Below are positions 33,046 to 43,174 of a stretch of DNA of 64,000 bases, one piece after another. The stretch is from Immersiella caudata (Eukaryota; Ascomycota; Sordariomycetes; Sordariales; Lasiosphaeriaceae). A program made the position numbers and the translations under genes. Position 1 is the first letter of the stretch. Each line of letters begins with the position of its first letter. The stretch is from the NCBI GenBank assembly GCA_030512335.1, contig JAULSU010000005.1, positions 4,297,501 to 4,361,500 of the forward strand, written 5' to 3'. Below the pieces are notes generated by a model that worked only from the letters and a program-made list of their open reading frames with translations, was not told the origin of the DNA and made no database searches.

Positions 33046-34948
33046 CTTGGTGTGTATGTGTCGTGTTCTCAGGGCTCCATACGCAAACAGAGTCAGACGC
33101 TGAGTGACTGAGTAGGGATCGGTACAGAATGACAGGAGGTGAAGTCGCAGTAGTCAGGGGAGCCAAGAGAGACAAGACTTTTAATGTCTTTCTACATCAA
33201 CCTCCGCCATCGGTCCGCGCCACCAGCCAGCTGATAAGCCATCAACAAAACCGAGGCTGGTTTGCTGGAGTGTGCCTGAGCGCCGTCCATCACCCGGAGT
33301 TAGCCAGGCCCGCGACCAACGGCAGCAAGCCTATCGACTCCAGTCCAAGGACAGGCAGGCCCGACAAACTCTCCCGAGACCCATTGACACCAGCCCGCCA
33401 CTCCCTTCAGGGCCATGGCGCACAGCAGGTCTGCGCGCGATTGTTGAGTAATCAGCAACAAACAGGTCTTCCAACGCTCATTCGTGCGATATTTTGTGGG
33501 AGGAATGGTGATCCTGAGGAGAGCACAGCCATGCCCGAATCGCCATCATTCCATCCCACCTCCGCATCGATGCTCGCCTCACGCATACGATAATAATAAC
33601 AAGAGAGCCAAAGCGCTGTCACTTGGCCCTGCGATAAGGGTTCAGGTGAGGCCATCTGAATTTCTCTGTGCGTGGCCCAACCGTATCGGCAAGCTGCAGA
33701 TTGCTATCAGAGTTCCAATGGGTGTCGGTGATGTCACAGACCCTAGATTAGCGTGCCGGCTCCCGCTTCGGGGTGCTAGTAGGGCCCGAAGGCGCGAAAG
33801 GTTAAGGCGTCAATGTGGAAAGGGATCCCAGCTGTTCATCTGTGCGGTTGTGGGATCTCACAGATTGGACAGCGTAGGTTGTTGATCTGCTTTGATGCTC
33901 TGATGGGTGGTAATGCTGGTTCCACGAGATGATGAAGATGAGGCATGAATCAGCTTCATCCTTAGCGTGCTCGATGGCCTACTCTTCTTGCTGCTCCTCG
34001 AGAGCAAAATGTGAAGCAGAGTTTAAGATTTGTTGTGACATTCACGTCCTTGGCGGGAAGCAGCCGCCTGCCTTGGCTGCATCGGGTATTTTACTTTCCC
34101 ACATTCGCCCCAAGTCTTTCTTTCCTTCATCCGGGACATGTTGGACATGGTTTGGCGCAGTCCTAATCTTGGGATACTTCGGCACACATGTAACATCCTT
34201 TGCTCATCTAAGCCCTGCACCTTCGAGCATCGTGGCGGTATCCTAGGCAGCTGCTGAACTCGGCCGAAGTAGCAAGGGGCACCTCGAGCCGATAACTCCC
34301 GCCACCGTTCGGATCGTACTCCACAGAGACTCGTTGTCCCAAACCCTCGACCGCTCTCGCGAGACGAGTGATAGGCGCGGTGTTGGACCTAAAGACCTCC
34401 TATCTCCAACCTCCTCCCGGCCCGACTCAAGGGGAGGACACCGTTCCCAGCGGAAGCGATAGCCGCCGTTGTGGAAACAGAAACCACCTTCTCCTATCTT
34501 TAATCTCCCACAATTTTGACCCAGAGGATTAAGCCGTTCGCAGAAGAAGCCGCTTCGACTAATGAATCGTTAGCACGTCCTGCAAGTCCCTCCCGCGGCT
34601 AGCGAACGCGTCTAAGCTTTGGCCGGCCCAATGTTCACGACAAATCAGACACCAGCCCAACCGCCTCACGGCCAACATCGGACCGTTAATTTTAGATCTT
34701 GTCTGGTCTAGTGGCGCGAGCGGGTTGAGTGCTGCGAGCTGTTGAGTGGGCAAGTGGCGTCGAACGGTTTCCGCCGGCAAGGTCACAGCGACTCAGGATT
34801 CCGTTGATCCCTTCATGGGTGTTTCCTTTCACGAGCATGCCGTCTGTCGAATTTGCCATGGCTATATCCAGATTGCAGCCACGCTCCTCACGCATGAAGC
34901 GTTGCTCATCTCGTCCTGACACGCCCTTGACATTGTGAATTTCCCAAC
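33046..34948. other. 1.9-kb divergent region between P450 and FAD monooxygenase genes
   Basis: ORFs of up to 150 codons occur, none with a recognisable domain. The sequence is not obviously repetitive. Probable promoters of the two divergent oxygenase genes lie at the two ends. Confidence 0.45.
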
Positions 34949-36574
34949 ATGCCGTTCATCCAAGACTCTGATTCCAAGCCGGTTGGCTCATACCCCAATA
35001 CCGGCATCGATGTGCTCATCATCGGTACCGGTCTGGCCGGCCTGACTGCTGCGATCGAGTGCGTCCGAAAGGGTCACAATGTGCGTGTTCTTGAGCGGAA
35101 CGACAACATCAACACCGCTGGTATGCTTTTCTCCCCTCTCCCTCGACACCCAGCGCTGAACGAAACATGCAGGCGACATGTACTTTATGGGCCTCTCAGC
35201 AACTCGCTTCTTCCGCCACTGGCCTGAGATGGCCGATGAGTTTGATCGCATCTCTCTGCACAATGCTTGGATCGAAACCTTTAAACACGACGGAGAGATG
35301 ATGATTGCTCCTCTCAAAGTCTCTGACCGTCTCCGTGATGCTGGTCTTGACCCGGACACGCCGCCTGGTACCTTTCAGATGCGGCCGTTGGTGTATCAGA
35401 TGTACGTCAACCAGGTCAAGCGGCTGGGTGTGAAGATCCAGTTCGGCAAGAAGGTGACGGAGTATTGGGAGGAGGAGAATCGGGCAGGTGTTGTCACAGA
35501 CCAGGGAGAGCGGTTTGAGGCGGATGTCGTGATCGCGGCGGACGGTGTCGGCAGCAAGAGCCAGAAGCTGGTCGGCGGTCAAGTGAGGGCGATGAAGTCT
35601 GGACGGGCCATGTGGCGTGCGGCATTTTCGAAGCAGCATCTTGAGAAGAATCCAGAGGTGAAGGAGTTCTTCAAGATGCAGGAGGGAGATACAGGCGAGG
35701 AGCCGATTATTCGAACGTGGCTAGGGTGAGTTCTACGCCAAGGACGTCGGTAAGATGCTGACGAGAGAAGACCAGGGACGTACGCCATGACCCTCACCCG
35801 CCCAGACACCATGATCTGGATCATGAACCACGACGTATGCCCTTCTCCCTCGAGACAAAATCCCCAGGCGCGTACTGACAACCCCAGGTAACCGGCTCCG
35901 AGAAGGAATCCTGGTCCAACACCATCCCCTCCTCCGAAGTCCTCGAAAACATGGACAAAGGCGTCGGCCCCAAACCCTGGGCCCCCATGTTTAAAGAGCT
36001 CATCAAGCTAACGCCCCCCAACACCATCGTCAACTTTGAGCTCTTCTGGCGTAACCCCCAGCCAAAATGGGCCTCCCCCGGCGCCCGCGTTGTCAACATC
36101 GGCGATGCCGCTCACTCCTTCCTGCCCGCATCAGGCAACGGCGCGACGCAGGCCATCGAAGACGCTGTGAGTCTTGCGTCGTGTCTTCAAATCGGCGGAC
36201 GGCAAAAGATCCCGCAGAGCGTCCGCGCCCATGTGCGCATGCGCTTCATCCGCAACGCGTGCGCGCAAAAGCTTGGCTTCAGCAACGCCGAGCTGCTGCA
36301 GGATACCGACTGGACAAAGGTGAAGCTCGACCCGCGACGCGCGCAGCCGAAGTTGCCTAGCTGGGTGTGGGGACATGATCCCGAGAAGTATGCGTATGAG
36401 GTGTATGAGAGGGTGGTGGAGAGCATGAACAGGGGTGTTGCGATGGAGGATGATGATAGTATTCCGCCGAATTATCCGCCGGGGTACAAGTATGAGCCGT
36501 GGAAGATTGAGGATATCATGGAGGATATGAGGAATGGAAGGCCGGTGGAGTTGGGTAAGGGGAATTGGGATTGA
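34949..36574 (+). CDS. FAD-dependent monooxygenase (salicylate hydroxylase/PHBH fold)
   Basis: Class A flavin monooxygenase that would hydroxylate an aromatic or polyketide substrate with NAD(P)H. Exons 34949-35120, 35173-35725, 35768-35834 and 35888-36574 sum to 492 residues. FAD motif VLIIGTGLAGLTAAIECV, the DG motif ADVVIAADGVGSKSQKLV and the GD motif VNIGDAAHSFLPASGNGATQ are all present. Intron 2 (35726-35767, 42 bp) was placed by frame: only the acceptor ending GACGAGAG keeps the reading frame, while the more obvious ACCAG does not. That junction needs transcript support. The gene diverges from the P450 gene and fits a tailoring role in the 27-41 kb group. Confidence 0.88.
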
Positions 36575-36808
36575 GGGAGAAGTATGTGCTGTATCGCGTT
36601 TCTTTTGTCGTTGATGAATGGATGGCTGTTTTTGTTGATTGGTCCATGCTAAGGTTGTGGAACTTGTGGCGGAGCGCTTCATTGAGCTTGCGAGCAGTGG
36701 AAGTGCAGTTGCAAAGTGACTTGTCTTTTTGGAAGTGAGGTCAGGAGCTAAGCTCCAATAAGTACAAAAGAAACGGCCCTGCTGGGCCCAGAGCGCCGGA
36801 GCATTGGT

Positions 36809-36833
36809 CCCTGCGCTCCGCTGGAGCGCAGGG
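36809..36833. repeat. perfect hairpin, 11-bp arms
   Basis: CCCTGCGCTCC and its exact reverse complement, separated by three bases. Confidence 0.9.
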
Positions 36834-36861
36834 CCGATGGACCCCCTGCTCGCGGTGGCTC

Positions 36862-36877
36862 GGCTTGGCGCCAAGCC
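36862..36877. repeat. perfect 16-bp palindrome
   Basis: GGCTTGGCGCCAAGCC, just after the 25-bp hairpin. Confidence 0.9.
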
Positions 36878-36908
36878 ACCCCCCAGATTTCGACAAAGGT
36901 ATAATTAG

Positions 36909-36941
36909 CACTGCAATTTTGGCCCTCGGAGAGGGGTTGAC
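36909..36941. repeat. short dispersed repeat, copy 1
   Basis: CACTGCAATTTTGGCCC followed by a G-rich tail ending GGGGTTGAC. A near copy lies at 46690-46722, ending GGGGTGAC. Possible end of a non-autonomous transposon. Confidence 0.5.
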
Positions 36942-37129
36942 ACTGAAATGGCGCAGAGGGCTGATTACAGTGGGGTGGCAAATGTATGAACCGCACATGC
37001 ATTTCAGGATTTCCTTGAATCCAACCGCCCTAACTGAAAGCTGCACCAATATGTCAGTTATATAGATACCGCCATAAAAATTGCGTTTCTAGAAAGCTAA
37101 GAAGCAGGGAAATTGAATAAATCATATGA

Positions 37130-37315
37130 ATATTTGGTATACCAACCATTAGCTTTGATAACCGCCTCCAACCTCCACTACATCGATAACAGCAGCTTAC
37201 TTAACACCTCTTCTTAGATCTCCTCCCACAGGTAAATAAAAGCCTTAATTAACTCCTCCTTTACGGCCTGATTCTTAAGAAGGCTTGCCAAATAAGGGTA
37301 TTACTTTACTATCTT
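37130..37315 (-). pseudogene. Tc1/mariner-type transposase relic (C-terminal end)
   Basis: The minus strand translates to fragments like the end of fungal Tc1/mariner transposases: AFIYLWEEI, EEVLSKLLLSM, WRLEAVIKANGW and YTKY, in the order and spacing of the family (there SMPRRLQAVI..GGxTKY). TAA and TAG stops replace expected codons, as after C-to-T mutation, and the stretch is AT-rich compared with its neighbours. Only about 60 codons remain. Confidence 0.6.
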
Positions 37316-37329
37316 CGCCTTTGGGATAT

Positions 37330-37588
37330 TGTTACGACGGGTGCCTGTCGACGTACGTTCGGCAGGGTCGCTAGATGGTTGGGCGGGATAGAGAGGAGTA
37401 ATACAGAAGCAAGTCCTTACAGACGAGGGTTCACTGGTCAATGGTGGTCGTATGTCGCTACAAGTAGCAGCACTCCAAGTGTTGGTACAGTAGGACACAA
37501 TCGAAGATGGTTCAATTGACGAGCGAATACTTGCGTGAGTAACAGAAGGTTCCTCACATCATCGTGGGTACGGTGATGGTCATCTATA
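37330..37588. repeat. degenerate LTR-like repeat, copy B
   Basis: Starts TGTTACGAC. The core at 37491-37588 matches copy A (3181-3281). It follows directly after the mariner relic, suggesting nested insertions. After it, 37610-37715 holds imperfect repeats of GTTGAGCA and GATCACCTTG in both orientations. Confidence 0.55.
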
Positions 37589-38258
37589 CTGTGGTAAAAC
37601 AATGCAACTTGTGCCCTTGATCACCTTGATCAACAGGCTTCTACGTTGAGCATGTTGAGCAAGCTTGCCGGTGATCACCTTGCTCAACACCTTCCCGTGT
37701 TGAGCACGTTGAGCACACAGTGCCCGCACCGTGTTGCTACTGTCTTCCATACCTTTCGGGTTTTTTGCCATCGCATTTTCCACTAGCCGACCTTCTGCTC
37801 TTTCCAACCAGACATCAAAGACAGCTCGTATCTGTGCATCCCTTGGGCAAATACCTCTTCGCGAAGTCTTTACCAGATCTGTATCAGTTTCAATCTACCG
37901 GGTAGCTTGAGTCATCCCGATCTCGGTTGACATCGACAAAATGGCTGTGGACAGCAGAGTCGGGCGAATGATGATGCCGAATTAGAACTTGATGACTTTT
38001 GAGTCATCAGGTGCATGCAGATCCCCTCAGCCAAGACCGAGACAACACGAATTACGATGAGCCCCGCATCTCGAGCTTCTCAGCGCAGAGAGTACAAATA
38101 GCCCAGAAATACACTGACATCAACTGCACCTCCGCCCTCGCCCTCAAGCACGTCAGACACAGCGCGAAACAAGCAAGACGACATTTGCGGCAACCCGACA
38201 CCAAACCAATCAGACAGGCGACCATACAGTAAAGATAGCAGGGGACTTCAGGTTCACC

Positions 38259-39595
38259 ATGGAAACGCTCGATAGAATCCTCCATAGCCACATCGCAACT
38301 AGCGACGACACCAACGGCAAGCTTCTCGGGGCAGCCTTCATCATTGTCAACAAAGATCGTTCGTCTCCATTACTCCTCACATCCCGCCAACACTAACAAC
38401 CTCAGGAATCATCTATCAAGGCTCCGTCGGCCGGACATCCCCTGCTCCATCCTCGCCATCCTTCACGACGGACACACTAGTTTGGGCAGCCTCCATGTCC
38501 AAGATCGTCACCATCGCAGGTGTCATGGCTCTCGTTGAGCGCGGCGTTGTTGGTCTCGACGATGACATGCGGACAGTTGTTCCTGAGCTTGGCGCGTTGC
38601 AGATCCTAAAGGGATTCACCGATGATGGGAAGCCAACTTTGGAGGATAATGACCGCGCTATCACTCTTCGGTAAGCTCATCCGTGTTTGGAACGGTGTGA
38701 GATGCTGACTTTCTGTAGGCACCTCCTAACCCACGGACTCGGCATGGGAACCGACAACGCCGACCCGGACCTGATGAGGTGGTCTACCGCCATCGGACGC
38801 AATGCTTCGTGCCTGGATTACACGCTCGAAGGCTGGACCGTCCCTCTCAAGTTTCCCCCCGGCGAAGGATGGTACTACGGCGGAGCGACTGAGTTTGCCG
38901 GTGTCGCAGTTGAACGAATAATGTCGAAAAAACTGGACGAGGTCATGGACGAGGAGCTGTTTTCTAAACTGGGGATGGAAAACACCACTTTTTACCGCGA
39001 CAAAGACGGAATCAAGGGGAGGGTAGCTGGTTGTTTGATGCGTGGCATCGACGGGAAGTTCAGCGACGTGCCAATCCCGGTGCCGACCGAGCCAGAGTTG
39101 TTGAGTCTCGGAAGCGGACTCTACATGACGGCTGGAGATCACGCAAAGCTGTTGCAGAGTCTGCTCAAGTCAACGGCCGGAGAGGGACTTCTGAAAAAGG
39201 AGACGGTTAACGAGATGTTTCGGCCGCAGCTGAAGGACTCGCAGCGCGCGATCCTTCAGGCCATCACGGACATGTTTCACGACACCATGGTTCCGGAGTT
39301 TCCAAACGGGATGCCACTCGACCATGGGATCAGTGGGATCATCAACCTTGAAGATACTCCGGGGAAGAGGAAGAAGGGGAGCATGATGTGGCATGGCATG
39401 GCGAATAGTCGCTGGGTAAGTCTCCCTGAGCTGAGTTTGCAAGGGTAGGGCTGACAGTTGCAGTGGGTTGATCGGGAGTCCGGGATTGCAGCCACGCTGG
39501 TCGTAAATGTGTTGCCTGTGGGGGACGCGGCGGTCATTCGGCTTTACGATGAGCTTGAGAGGGCTGTTTATGGAGAGTTGCTGCCTGCTGAGTGA
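38259..39595 (+). CDS. beta-lactamase-fold serine hydrolase/transesterase (class C, LovD-like superfamily)
   Basis: Serine hydrolase. Introns 38359-38405, 38671-38718 and 39416-39463; exons sum to 397 residues. SxxK motif in WAASMSKIVTIAG (Ser nucleophile, Lys base), HLLTHGLGMG, a Tyr-containing GEGWYYGGATEFAG in place of YxN, and the C-terminal MWHGMANSRWWVDRESG corresponding to the third motif. Fungal members include acyltransferases such as LovD that load polyketide acyl groups, plus esterases and peptidases. Placement within the tailoring-gene run fits an acyltransferase or hydrolase of a metabolite, but the sequence alone does not tell. No signal peptide, so cytosolic. Confidence 0.88.
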
Positions 39596-40112
39596 AAGTA
39601 GAACGAAGCATTCTCTTGCTGTCTTTTGTGATTCCGGCTGCAGTGCGATTGACGGCTAAGATGGCCCCACTTTTCCCCCTTTACGCCCCCGAGTGAACGA
39701 ATACGTCTAGCGCGTATCGAGGGTCTCTGCGTTTGTTTTTACAAGACCACTGATGTCATGATACGAAAGGGAACAGAAGGTGGCGTTTGGAAATCCCTAG
39801 AGTGTTTTGGCTCAATTATTATACAAAGGCAGGCAGGCAGTCGTAACTTCAGATCCACCCGCGGCGTCTGGACCGAGTCCGACCACCGCCGGAGACATCG
39901 CGGAAGAATGCGGGGACTTTTAGGGTCGTGGACCTGCGTATCCTCCACAAAAATGGCATTAGTAATTCCAGTCCCAATTGCCGCCGATCAGCCAGTTCAC
40001 CAGTTCGATGACTGATAACGGAGTATTTAAGCCCGCCTCCCCCCTGACGTCTGCGAAGCATGTTTACACGAGTCGCAGCACCATCCACCCATTTACTCAA
40101 CCTTTACACACC
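39596..40112. other. intergenic, nothing seen
   Basis: Promoter region of the second NmrA-like gene. No repeats or domains recognised. Confidence 0.5.
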
Positions 40113-41177
40113 ATGTCCAACGGAACCGTCTTCGTCACCTCTGCCACCGGGTAGGTCTGCTTGCTGCTTCCCCCACCTTTCCCTCTCCTCTCAAAGGGCA
40201 CTTCCTCCGAACCATACCGACAAATCTTACCATTAAAATGAAAGCTAACGCCGAGCCCCAGCACCCTAGGCTCCGCCCTAACCTACCAACTCATCATCAA
40301 CAACTACACCGTCCACTTCACCACCCGCTCTCCCACATCCGCCGCCGCTCTCGCCCTCATCGACCTCGGCGCCATCATGTTCCCCTCCTCCCCCTCCGGA
40401 TGGGACGACATCCCCACTCTCACCACCGCTTTACAATCCTGCACCCACCTCTTCCTCAACACCTTCCCCTCCTTCGACGACCCTTCCCACGAAATAACCC
40501 AAGTCAAAACCATCCTCCGTCTATCTCAGGTAGCAGGTGTCAAACAAGTAGTATATTCCAGCGCCCTACCGACATATGACCTCCCACAATTCAATCCCTC
40601 GCACTGGTCTGCACCTCTCCGCCTCGCAAAGAAACAAATCGAACTCATCGTCCGACAGTCTGAATTCCAATACTGGAGCATCGTCAGACCTGGGTACTTC
40701 ATGGCCAACTTTTTGAATCCAAAGGTTGAGTTTCAATACCCCGGTGCGACCAAGACGGGGGAGTTTCTGCATGGTTTTACAAAGGGGAAGGAAGAGGTTG
40801 TACCGCTGGTAGATGAGAAGGACGTAGCGATTTTCGTACTCTCTGCTTTCATGGGACCGGAAGTAGCTCACGGGAGGATTATCGCGATTGCTAGTGAGAG
40901 TTTAAAGGTGGGAGATGTGGTGGAGATTTTGAGGAGGGTTACTGGACGGGAGATTAGGGGACGGTATTTGAGCGCGGAGGAGATAGAGAGGGAGGAGGGG
41001 AGTGTGAGGATGGCGTTGGAGAATCAGAGGAGTTTTGAGGGATTGGATGGGTTGGTGGATTGGAAGAGGTTGAAGGAGGGGTCGGGGGTGGAGTTGGGGA
41101 CGTTTAAGGAGTATTTGGGGAGGGAGAGGGAGAAGGTGGAGGGGACTTATAAGGAGGTGAAGAGGGTGGTGACATGA
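40113..41177 (+). CDS. NmrA-like NAD(P)-binding protein 2
   Basis: Two exons: a short first exon of 38 nt, intron 40151-40261, then one long exon; 317 residues. The dinucleotide motif is split by the intron and reads VFVTSATGTLGSALTYQLI. Further family features: HLFLNTFPSFDDP, VAGVKQVVYSSALPTYD, the substrate-side SIVRPGYFMANFLNP, and VDEKDVAIFVLSAFM. Diverged from the NmrA-like protein at 27174. Likely a reductase or redox sensor of the same gene group. As in neighbouring genes, synonymous use shifts from C-rich to G-rich along the gene. Confidence 0.88.
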
Positions 41178-41478
41178 AGAGTGTGAAGTTCAGGAAAGTT
41201 GATATCCCGATGAGCCCGTTTTCACGGTTTTTGCTACCCTTAGTAACAGCGAAATGCGACATTGGTAGTAGTTGTCAATCTATGATGATATTACTCAGTC
41301 AGCATAGAGGTATAGCCCATCCCTTTCCTACTCAAGTTACGAATGAGCCCTTGAGAAAGGAAATCGCCAAACCGACACCTTTGAACCCCTGAAGACCCAA
41401 CTGCTTTGCCTAACAGGGTGTATTCCTGTCGGCCCTGACCCACAGGCACCTATACCAGTAGCAACATCCCGAAAGCGT

Positions 41479-42508
41479 TCAGGGATTAGCCTGATCCTGA
41501 GTCCCCCGAGCCGCTTGTCGTTGACGGCGAGGATTCACTCGCTTCTCCTTCTTGGAAGTCTTATTCTCGGGCCAGGGCACGACGCTCTGCCAGTCATACT
41601 CGTTGATATCTATTTCGTTCAACCCCACCCCTTCAAAAGCATCCTTCGTGGAGCTGCCAGCGGGAATGGAAAAGTCCTCGACGGCGTGGGTGAGTTGGTG
41701 AGCCCCGAGACTGTACTTGTTGCTCGCTTTGTTATCTGTCTCCTGCACGGAGGGAATAGGAATGGACTTGACAGGGTCGTGAAAGTCCTTGGTGTGCTGT
41801 TCGAATCGTTGAGTGACCGTTCGAAGGCTGGAAATGAGGTCATCCTCAACAAGGAAAGGCGTCACGGTGTTGTCGTCTTCCGAGGTGTGACTGTCTCCAA
41901 GGCTATCATCCTTGCTGAAGACGGAGGTTAAGGTGGCATTGGAAGACAGGGAGGAAGTAGTGGAACTATTATGACGTCAGAGATGATTCACTGACATATA
42001 ATGATACAGTTCATGCACTCACCCAAACGAGGTGACCCGGCTGTGAGAGTTGATGTTGGCAGGGGTAGTCTCGGCCATTTTCAAGGAGGACGGAGTATCC
42101 TTGTCCCTTTCATCGTTGTTGCCTGTAGGGATGGTGACGCCGTCCTCGACGAACGCTCTCCGATCAACGACAATAGCCTTGCTGGTGGGAGAGCCGGCCC
42201 TAACCAAGGCTTGTTTTTCCTTATGGGCCGCAGCCTTGAAAGCCGCCTTGAAATGCGGGATGTAGTCCTTGATAGACTCCTTCGGCTTCTTCTGATCTTC
42301 CGAGTCGCTGTCGTCAGATCGATCTGAGAGGTGACGCCAAGATCAGCATTCATTAGACATGGAAGAAGAAGAAGGAGAGGGAAAAGATGGAAATCCACAG
42401 ATGTTAACACTGAAACTTACCCAGAATGCCCAAACACATTACACCGCATGCAAGCATACAACCAGCGACGAGGGCTGGCTTGGGGATGCGAAGCGCAGAG
42501 CTAGTCAT
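41479..42508 (-). CDS. unknown protein with N-terminal membrane helix
   Basis: Not recognised. Three exons, introns 42324-42420 and 41966-42022, sum to 291 residues. ATG at 42508. Residues about 8-30 form one hydrophobic helix (ALVAGCMLACGVMCLGIL) that is a signal anchor or signal peptide. The rest is hydrophilic: an acidic patch (SDDSDSEDQKK), an amphipathic Lys/Ala stretch (HFKAAFKAAAHKEKQALV), a Ser/Thr/Asn-rich section and a basic C-terminus (KTSKKEKRVNPRRQRQ). The good fit of both introns, with CTGAC-like branches, is the main evidence that it is a gene. A perfect TGACGTCA lies in the second intron. Confidence 0.65.
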
Positions 42509-43174
42509 TTTGTGAAGAGTTTTGTTCACACTAGATTTAGACAGTCAGCAAACGTTTTGGCTTCTGAGATGGTGGCTGAGGGTTGAAGCCAGGAAGTGCA
42601 GGGCTTACATGCTCATCATTTTGATGCTGCCGCCGCAAAGCGATGGAAATGGCGAAAGGGGTGGGTGGTGGCTCCAACAACCCAAGAAGTGATGTAGACA
42701 GAACAGGAAATTTGGCGCTTGCTCAGCCTGTGATGAATGTTTTCACATTTTGTCAACTGTCAGGATGCGGAAGGGAAGAGAGAAGACTAAGAAACAGGGG
42801 TTGAAGTTGTGTTGCGAACTGGGATGCCTGGCCAATACGGTTTTGGAGCGCTCTCACCGTTTCTGGAAGCGAGAAGAAAGCCCAAGAAGGAGGAAGATAG
42901 ATCTTAAGTGGCGGGTTTTAGTTCGTCGTTATTTTGTCTCAAAGTAGGACAGGCCGGCGGCTCGGACTCTTACGCCTATGAGTCCTATCCTACTTCTTTG
43001 TGTCATGCCCCACTTTGTCTTTGCAACAATGCGATTCAAGACACCCGTTACCCGTCACGCCCCCGCTTTCTCTTTTTTTTTTTTTTTTTTCCCATGCCAT
43101 TCTCAATAAAATGGTGCAAGTAAGCTGGACTCTGTTTCCGAACAATGCCATCATTAGCGCACAGATGTTCCCCG
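42509..43174. other. intergenic region with 18-bp T run
   Basis: No gene seen. T homopolymer at 43073-43090. Confidence 0.5.

Larger units (their letters stand above)
36575..38258. other. repeat-rich gap between FAD monooxygenase and beta-lactamase-like genes
   Basis: Contains strong palindromes (36809-36833, 36862-36877), a short dispersed repeat (36909-36941), a mariner transposase relic and LTR copy B. No gene is supported between 37600 and 38258. Confidence 0.6.

Noticed and set aside
33929..34246. Cys/Ser-rich 105-codon ORF, possible small secreted protein
   Set aside because: No N-terminal signal peptide and no support beyond ORF length.
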